DNA of 17,586 bases from CAYRUZ01 sp964427895 (GTDB lineage Bacteria; Patescibacteriota; Gracilibacteria; Peribacterales; Peribacteraceae), in NCBI GenBank assembly GCA_964427895.1, contig CAYRUZ010000022.1:1-17586 (forward strand), in the 5' to 3' direction. Every line of letters begins with the position of its first letter. Position 1 is the first letter of the stretch. Made by a program: the position numbers and the translations under genes. A model generated the notes under the pieces. The model was not told the origin of the DNA, searched no databases, and saw only the letters and a list, made by a program, of their open reading frames with translations. Shown here in pieces: positions 13,646 through 17,586 of the stretch.

Positions 13646-14874
13646 CAGGACTGGAGGAGGGATCGGTAAACGGATTGGATGGCGTGTGCTTGGTTCTTCC
13701 ACGTCAGAGTTCGCAGCAGCCGGGGAGCTTCCGAGCGGAGTTGGCGTGCGAGAGGTTCTTCACGCAAGACAGTCAGGATGCAATCGCTCATTTTGTCGGT
13801 GTCCCAGAAGTCGACTTTGAATCCGTGGTGCACGACCTCACTCACGCCGGATTGTTTGCTGAGGATGACCGGGACCCCGTGTGCGATCGCTTCGAGCGCC
13901 ACCAGCCCGAACGGCTCCGAGAGCGAGGGCATCACGAAGCAGTCCGCGGAAGCGTAGAGCGCGAGCGCCTCGCGTCGGCTCACTTTGCCGGTGAAGCGAA
14001 CAACTTCGCTGAGGCCCATGGCGCACGACGTGTCGACCAGTTCCTGAAGCATCGGGCCGTCGCCGGCCATGACGAACTGCACGTCGCCGCGCAGGCGGTG
14101 GACCCGCTCGGCGACCTCCAGGAATTGGCGGGGATTCTTCTGTACCGTCAGTCGGCCGAGGAAGAGCACCAGCGGCGCGGGTTTTCGTCCGTTCTTGCGG
14201 GCGATGGCGGGTTGGCGGCTGACTGCGGCATGGTCGTGCGCGTTGTGCACCACGGCGATTTTTGAGGAAGGCACGCCGTACTGGTTGATCAGGATGTCCT
14301 TCGTGAAATTGCTGACGGCGATGACCTTGTCGGCAGCGCGCATGCCTTGCTGCTCCTTGCGGAAGATCCACTCGTCGGGCTGGCCGTTGGTGCGGTCCAA
14401 CTCGGTCGCATGAATGTGCGCGACCATCGGAATGTGGTGATGGTGGGCGGCGCGCGCGCCGGCTCCGAATGTCATCCAGTCATGGCAGTGCACCATGTCC
14501 GCGTTCACGTCCTTAGTCATGGATACTGCCTGACCCGTGAATTGCTCCACCGCCGCGCCGAGGTCTGGCCCGTAGAGTTCGCTGAGGGTATTGGGTTGGC
14601 CGTTCACCGTCGTCGTCAGTCGCGAGGTATATTCCCGCCATCCGTCATACGGACGGAGCATGCTCTCGACCGTGATCACCTCGCATGTCGTTTCGTCGGT
14701 AGGGAAGACCACCCGTACTCCGTCTCCCGCTCCGCCCGGATCATGCGGCAGCACCAATGTCACCCGGGTTCCGGCCTGCACCAGGCCGCGGACCAATCCC
14801 TCGCACGCGATGCCGAGTCCGCCAGAGTGAAGGGGCGGGAATTCCCAGCCGAACATGAGGGTATGCAACGACAC
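13645..14874 (-). CDS. GT4 glycosyltransferase, glycogen synthase-like
   Basis: The 409-residue GT-B enzyme is a retaining glycosyltransferase of family 4. The N-terminal domain starts LMFGWEFPPLHSGGLG (6-21), the glycine-rich acceptor loop seen in glycogen/starch synthase-like enzymes. VHCHDWMTF (129-136) is the next conserved block. The C-terminal domain has FLGRLTVQKNP (238-248), with the Arg and Lys that bind the nucleotide diphosphate, MAGDGP, and the EX7E motif SEPFGLVALE (E320, E328). It probably adds glucose from ADP- or UDP-glucose to an alpha-glucan; sucrose-type or cell-wall acceptors cannot be excluded. The start is GTG at 14874, giving MSLHTLMFGWEF; the ATG six codons later would remove the first strand. 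No ribosome site is seen. It is first in the operon with GH57 and GH15. Confidence 0.9.
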   Translation of the reverse strand: MSLHTLMFGWEFPPLHSGGLGIACEGLVRGLVQAGTRVTLVLPHDPGGAGDGVRVVFPTDETTCEVITVESMLRPYDGWREYTSRLTTTVNGQPNTLSELYGPDLGAAVEQFTGQAVSMTKDVNADMVHCHDWMTFGAGARAAHHHHIPMVAHIHATELDRTNGQPDEWIFRKEQQGMRAADKVIAVSNFTKDILINQYGVPSSKIAVVHNAHDHAAVSRQPAIARKNGRKPAPLVLFLGRLTVQKNPRQFLEVAERVHRLRGDVQFVMAGDGPMLQELVDTSCAMGLSEVVRFTGKVSRREALALYASADCFVMPSLSEPFGLVALEAIAHGVPVILSKQSGVSEVVHHGFKVDFWDTDKMSDCILTVLREEPLARQLRSEAPRLLRTLTWKNQAHAIQSVYRSLLQS

Positions 14875-14924
14875 GGCAGGCGTGATTGATGTGTGTGTTC
14901 CGCGCGCGTGCGCGAAATCTTTGA

Positions 14925-14953
14925 ATTATAGCAGAAATTAGCCATTTTTTCCA
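14925..14953 (-). promoter_or_regulatory. Promoter of the glycogen operon
   Basis: On the minus strand a perfect -10, TATAAT (14925-14930), lies 17 bases from TGGAAA (14948-14953, 4 of 6 of the -35 consensus). The predicted start near 14918 gives a leader of about 44 nt before GTG 14874. It is the best -10 match in the window. The rest of the 222-base divergent gap (14875-15096) shows no gene. Confidence 0.7.
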
Positions 14954-15069
14954 GCCTGACATTGGGGGCGAAAGAGTGCTGGCATTCGTGGCGTGCCGTA
15001 GCCATAAATCGCAGACGTCGATACCGATTCCGCGATCGTGCAGTACGTGGCGGATGTCCTTTCGGCTGC

Positions 15070-15075
15070 TACAGT
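15070..15075 (+). promoter_or_regulatory. Weak candidate -10 (TACAGT) for the thioredoxin lipoprotein
   Basis: TACAGT ends 21 bases before the ATG at 15097, the same distance as TATACT before the 7209 gene. No -35 is visible at 17 bases (GTGGCG), so support is thin. Confidence 0.3.
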
Positions 15076-15096
15076 TGCGCCGTTTTCTTCCATCCC

Positions 15097-15822
15097 ATGC
15101 GTCGCCGCCTCGCTCTCGTCTTCCTTCTCGTGCCGCTCTGCGGTTGCAATGTCCAACAGATGTTCGGCTTCGGCGGGCCCGCCGACGAACAACCCGCCGT
15201 CGAAGACGTGACGGGCGAAGAGACCGTCGACGGTGCTCCGGCGGACGAATCGTCATCCGCCGCAGAGGAGGAATCGTCGGATGGCTCCGCAGGTGACCAG
15301 GCCGCAGGGGATCACGCAGATCATTCCGTCCCCGCCGAGCAGGCGGACGCGCAGGCTTCGCAGGCCGTCGACGAACCGACGGGCGTGCGCAAGGGCCAGA
15401 AGGTGGGTGTGAAGAAGGGGAGCAAGCGCGAAGCGCAGGCCGACACGACAAGCCAGCCGGCGACTCAGGGCGATGCCGTCGCACCTGTGCAACAGTCATC
15501 TGCCGCGCTGAACGCGGAACCCGTGTCCTACGGTGGATTCACGTCCGACGTGATCGGCAACGGCCAGAAATCTTTGCTCTTCTTCTACGCTCCCTGGTGT
15601 CCCTATTGCCAAGATGATGACGTCATCCTTACGCGTATGTACCAAGCGGGCACCCCCAACATTTCCACCTACAAGGTTGATTTCGATACCGCCTTTGACC
15701 TCCGCGACAAGTACGGCGTCGTGTCGCAGCATACGTTCGTCCTCATCGACGGCAACGGAGAGACAATCGATTCCTATTACAATCCCAGCACCGCGGACTT
15801 CGCGGTGTATTTGAAACAGTAA
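15097..15822 (+). CDS. Thioredoxin-fold lipoprotein with CPYC active site
   Basis: The 241-residue protein is exported and lipid-anchored. MRRR is followed by a short hydrophobic core and the lipobox LCGC, with lipidation expected at C17. Residues 25 to about 135 are a long disordered linker rich in Ala, Glu, Asp, Ser and Gln, with a basic patch (KGQKVGVKKGSKR). The thioredoxin domain follows (about 140-241), with active site YAPWCPYCQDDD (C168 and C171) and the strands STYKVDFD and HTFVLIDGNGE. The cis-proline position before the HTFVLID strand is not obvious: where thioredoxins have TP or SP the protein reads SQH. The open frame extends upstream to 14962 but the signal peptide fixes ATG 15097. 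It lies 10 bases before the dipZ-like gene and probably receives or passes electrons to it. Confidence 0.88.
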   Translation: MRRRLALVFLLVPLCGCNVQQMFGFGGPADEQPAVEDVTGEETVDGAPADESSSAAEEESSDGSAGDQAAGDHADHSVPAEQADAQASQAVDEPTGVRKGQKVGVKKGSKREAQADTTSQPATQGDAVAPVQQSSAALNAEPVSYGGFTSDVIGNGQKSLLFFYAPWCPYCQDDDVILTRMYQAGTPNISTYKVDFDTAFDLRDKYGVVSQHTFVLIDGNGETIDSYYNPSTADFAVYLKQ

Positions 15823-15832
15823 CCATCCCCGT

Positions 15833-17586
15833 ATGCTCGGTATCGTCGTCACACTCTTTCTTGCGGGCATCCTCACCATCTTCTTGCCCTGCATTTTACC
15901 GTTGGTTCCCATCGTGGTTGGGGCCAGCATTGCCGACCGCAACAAGTGGCGGCCACTGATCACTTGCGCAGGCCTCGTCGTCGGTTTCGTCGGGTCGACG
16001 TTCGTGCTGCAAGTCTTCCTCCGGCACTTCTCTTTGGTTGCCGACACCATCCGCATCGCGACGTTCTACATACTGCTTCTGCTGGGGATGGGGTTCCTCA
16101 CCCACTCGAGAATTGCACGATGGACAGGAGTCGTATTCGGTGCTTTTTTCTTTTTGAGTAGAGGTCTTATAGCTGTTTTTATCGCTGCAATATCAGGAAT
16201 TATTGCAATGGAAATTGGTGCTTTAATCGCATCCAAACTTCAATCAGCTGGAGCGTCCTTTCAATCCTCGGCCCGTGAAGAGTTGGGAGCGCAGTCACAT
16301 GTGACGTCGTTTATCATCGGACTCACTCTCGGGTTGGTCTGGGTTCCGTGCGCGGGGCCGGCTCTCGCTTTCGCGCTCGTGCTGGTGCGGGACCGTCCGG
16401 GATTGGAGGCGTTTATGGCTCTCACCGCCTATGCCGCAGGCGCCGCGGTGCCGCTCCTCGCCGTCGGGTATGGCGGACAAGCTGCTGTGCATTCGGTGCG
16501 TGCCGTCGCGCCGTACACGGAGCGCATCAAGCAGGCCGCGGGAGCGCTCATGGTGCTTTGTGCCGTCGCGCTGTATTCCGGTTCGTTCGTCGCCTTGCAG
16601 ACCTGGGTCGTCGAGCACACGTCATTCGGACGCTTCGCTGACCGCCTCGAGCAGAAGCTTGTGGAAGGAGGGGATTCTTCGAATCAGGACATCGAAGGGG
16701 AGTTGCCCGTTCTGGGGCAGGCCCCCTCCCTTGTCGCAGAGGGGCCTTGGCACAATTCCTCACCCCTGACCGACGAGGAGCTTCGTGGCAAAGTCGTTCT
16801 CGTCGATTTCTGGACCTACAGCTGTATCAATTGCATCCGGACGCTGCCCTATGTTCAGGGGTATTGGGAAAAGTACAAGGCGACGCCGTTTGTGTTGCTC
16901 GGCGTGCATACGCCGGAGTTCGCATTCGAACAGGAGGCGCAGAACGTCGCGGATGCCATCAAGAAATACCACCTCACGTATCCCGTCGTGCAGGATAACG
17001 ACTTTGCCATCTGGCGTTCGTATTCGAACCGCTACTGGCCAGCCAAGTATCTCGTCGATGCACAGGGGCGCATACGGTACGTCCACTTCGGTGAGGGGGG
17101 ATATGCGGAGACGGACGCCGCCATCACTTCGCTCCTCGCCGAGATGGGCGAGTCCGTTGCTGCGAGCTCGATGAGCGAAGAGGAGTCCGCAGGACGTCCG
17201 CAGACCCCCGAGACATACTTCTCCGCCCGCAGCGGCGCGTCGTTCGGCAATGCCCCCGCCGATCCCTCTCGGCCACAGCCGTACGCGGTCCCGGAGAAAC
17301 GGGAGTTCGACCAATACTATCTCGGCGGTACATGGCAGCTCGTGCAGGATGAACGTCAGGTGCTTCGCTCGCAGACCGGCAGCATCGTGCTGTCATTCCT
17401 TGGCGCGGAGTGCAACATCGTGCTGGGGCCCGAAAAAGACGCGGCGCCGACGCAGGCACAGGTATATATCGACGGCAAAATGACAAGCTCTTTCTCCATT
17501 GACCATCACGATCTGTATCCGCTTTTCCGGGGCGAATACGGACGGCACGACGTGCGTCTCGAATTGCGCGGAACGGACGTCGGCGC
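15833..17586 (+). CDS. DipZ-like protein: CcdA/DsbD membrane domain fused to thioredoxin domain (3' end outside window)
   Basis: The frame is open for 584 codons and leaves the window without a stop. Residues 1 to about 250 are a CcdA/DsbD-type membrane domain with the two paired redox motifs LPCILPLVP (C20) and WVPCAGPALAF (C173), which pass electrons from cytoplasmic thioredoxin across the membrane. Residues about 290-435 are an extracytoplasmic TlpA/DipZ-type thioredoxin domain with VDFWTYSCINCIRTLPY (C331, C334). Residues from about 470 match the beta-rich C-terminal domain of DipZ proteins (YYLGGTWQL, then VYIDGKM). This order is that of mycobacterial DipZ. The ATG at 15833 lies 10 bases after the lipoprotein stop, without a ribosome site. 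Codons 93-140 (16109-16252) are unusually AT-rich. The protein probably keeps exported thiols reduced or isomerises disulfides. Confidence 0.92.
   Translation, partial: MLGIVVTLFLAGILTIFLPCILPLVPIVVGASIADRNKWRPLITCAGLVVGFVGSTFVLQVFLRHFSLVADTIRIATFYILLLLGMGFLTHSRIARWTGVVFGAFFFLSRGLIAVFIAAISGIIAMEIGALIASKLQSAGASFQSSAREELGAQSHVTSFIIGLTLGLVWVPCAGPALAFALVLVRDRPGLEAFMALTAYAAGAAVPLLAVGYGGQAAVHSVRAVAPYTERIKQAAGALMVLCAVALYSGSFVALQTWVVEHTSFGRFADRLEQKLVEGGDSSNQDIEGELPVLGQAPSLVAEGPWHNSSPLTDEELRGKVVLVDFWTYSCINCIRTLPYVQGYWEKYKATPFVLLGVHTPEFAFEQEAQNVADAIKKYHLTYPVVQDNDFAIWRSYSNRYWPAKYLVDAQGRIRYVHFGEGGYAETDAAITSLLAEMGESVAASSMSEEESAGRPQTPETYFSARSGASFGNAPADPSRPQPYAVPEKREFDQYYLGGTWQLVQDERQVLRSQTGSIVLSFLGAECNIVLGPEKDAAPTQAQVYIDGKMTSSFSIDHHDLYPLFRGEYGRHDVRLELRGTDVG

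Overview
The window is GC-rich DNA, densely packed with bacterial genes, from an uncultivated organism. A run of ten Ns at 4776-4785 shows it is a scaffolded assembly. It starts inside a tRNA-Val gene and ends inside a dipZ-like gene. I count 16 protein genes, two clear intrinsic terminators and several promoters. I see no CRISPR array, insertion sequence, rRNA or phage gene. Taxonomy is inference only: short intergenic gaps, leaderless starts, small unknown exported proteins and a compact glycogen operon would suit a candidate-phylum bacterium (Patescibacteria, for example the Peregrinibacteria/Peribacteria group), but no marker here settles it.

Layout. 1-55: 3' part of tRNA-Val(CAC). 66-1850 (-): APC-type amino-acid permease with a soluble C-terminal domain. 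1851-2123: AT-rich divergent control region. 2124-2627 (+): protein resembling a Nudix fold that has lost its Nudix box. 2697-3539 (+): YdjC/ChbG-type carbohydrate deacetylase. 3615-5447 (+): ABC exporter (fused membrane and ATPase domains), with an assembly scar in its Walker A. 5502-6173 (+): RluA-type pseudouridine synthase. 6205-7167 (+): TrpRS. 7209-7787 (+): unknown exported protein. 7802-8380 (+): Maf nucleotide pyrophosphatase. 8381-8509 (-): 42-residue acidic protein. 8561-9259 (-): YgjP-like zinc peptidase. 9387-10235 (-): unknown secreted protein. 10262-14874 (-): operon of GT4 glycosyltransferase, GH57 and GH15. 15097-15822 (+): thioredoxin-fold lipoprotein. 15833-end (+): DipZ-like CcdA/thioredoxin fusion.

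How genes work together. The GT4-GH57-GH15 operon has gene junctions of 1 nt overlap and 3 nt gap and looks like a minimal alpha-glucan (glycogen) synthesis and breakdown module. The lipoprotein thioredoxin and DipZ homologue, 10 nt apart, look like an extracytoplasmic thiol-redox relay. Two unknown exported proteins with four cysteines each in their exported parts are possible clients.

The most striking pattern is in gene starts. Five genes on both strands (2697, 5502, 6205, 7802 and 8509) have a TANNNT -10-like hexamer ending exactly 6 nt before the start codon, and a sixth (10235) has one 7 nt before. This predicts leaderless mRNAs. In two places an intrinsic terminator, this -10 box and the next start codon are packed into about 40-50 bases. 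Other items worth a second look are the duplicated Walker A coding segment at the N gap, and two islands of AT-rich codons inside otherwise GC-rich genes (9462-9509 and 16109-16252).
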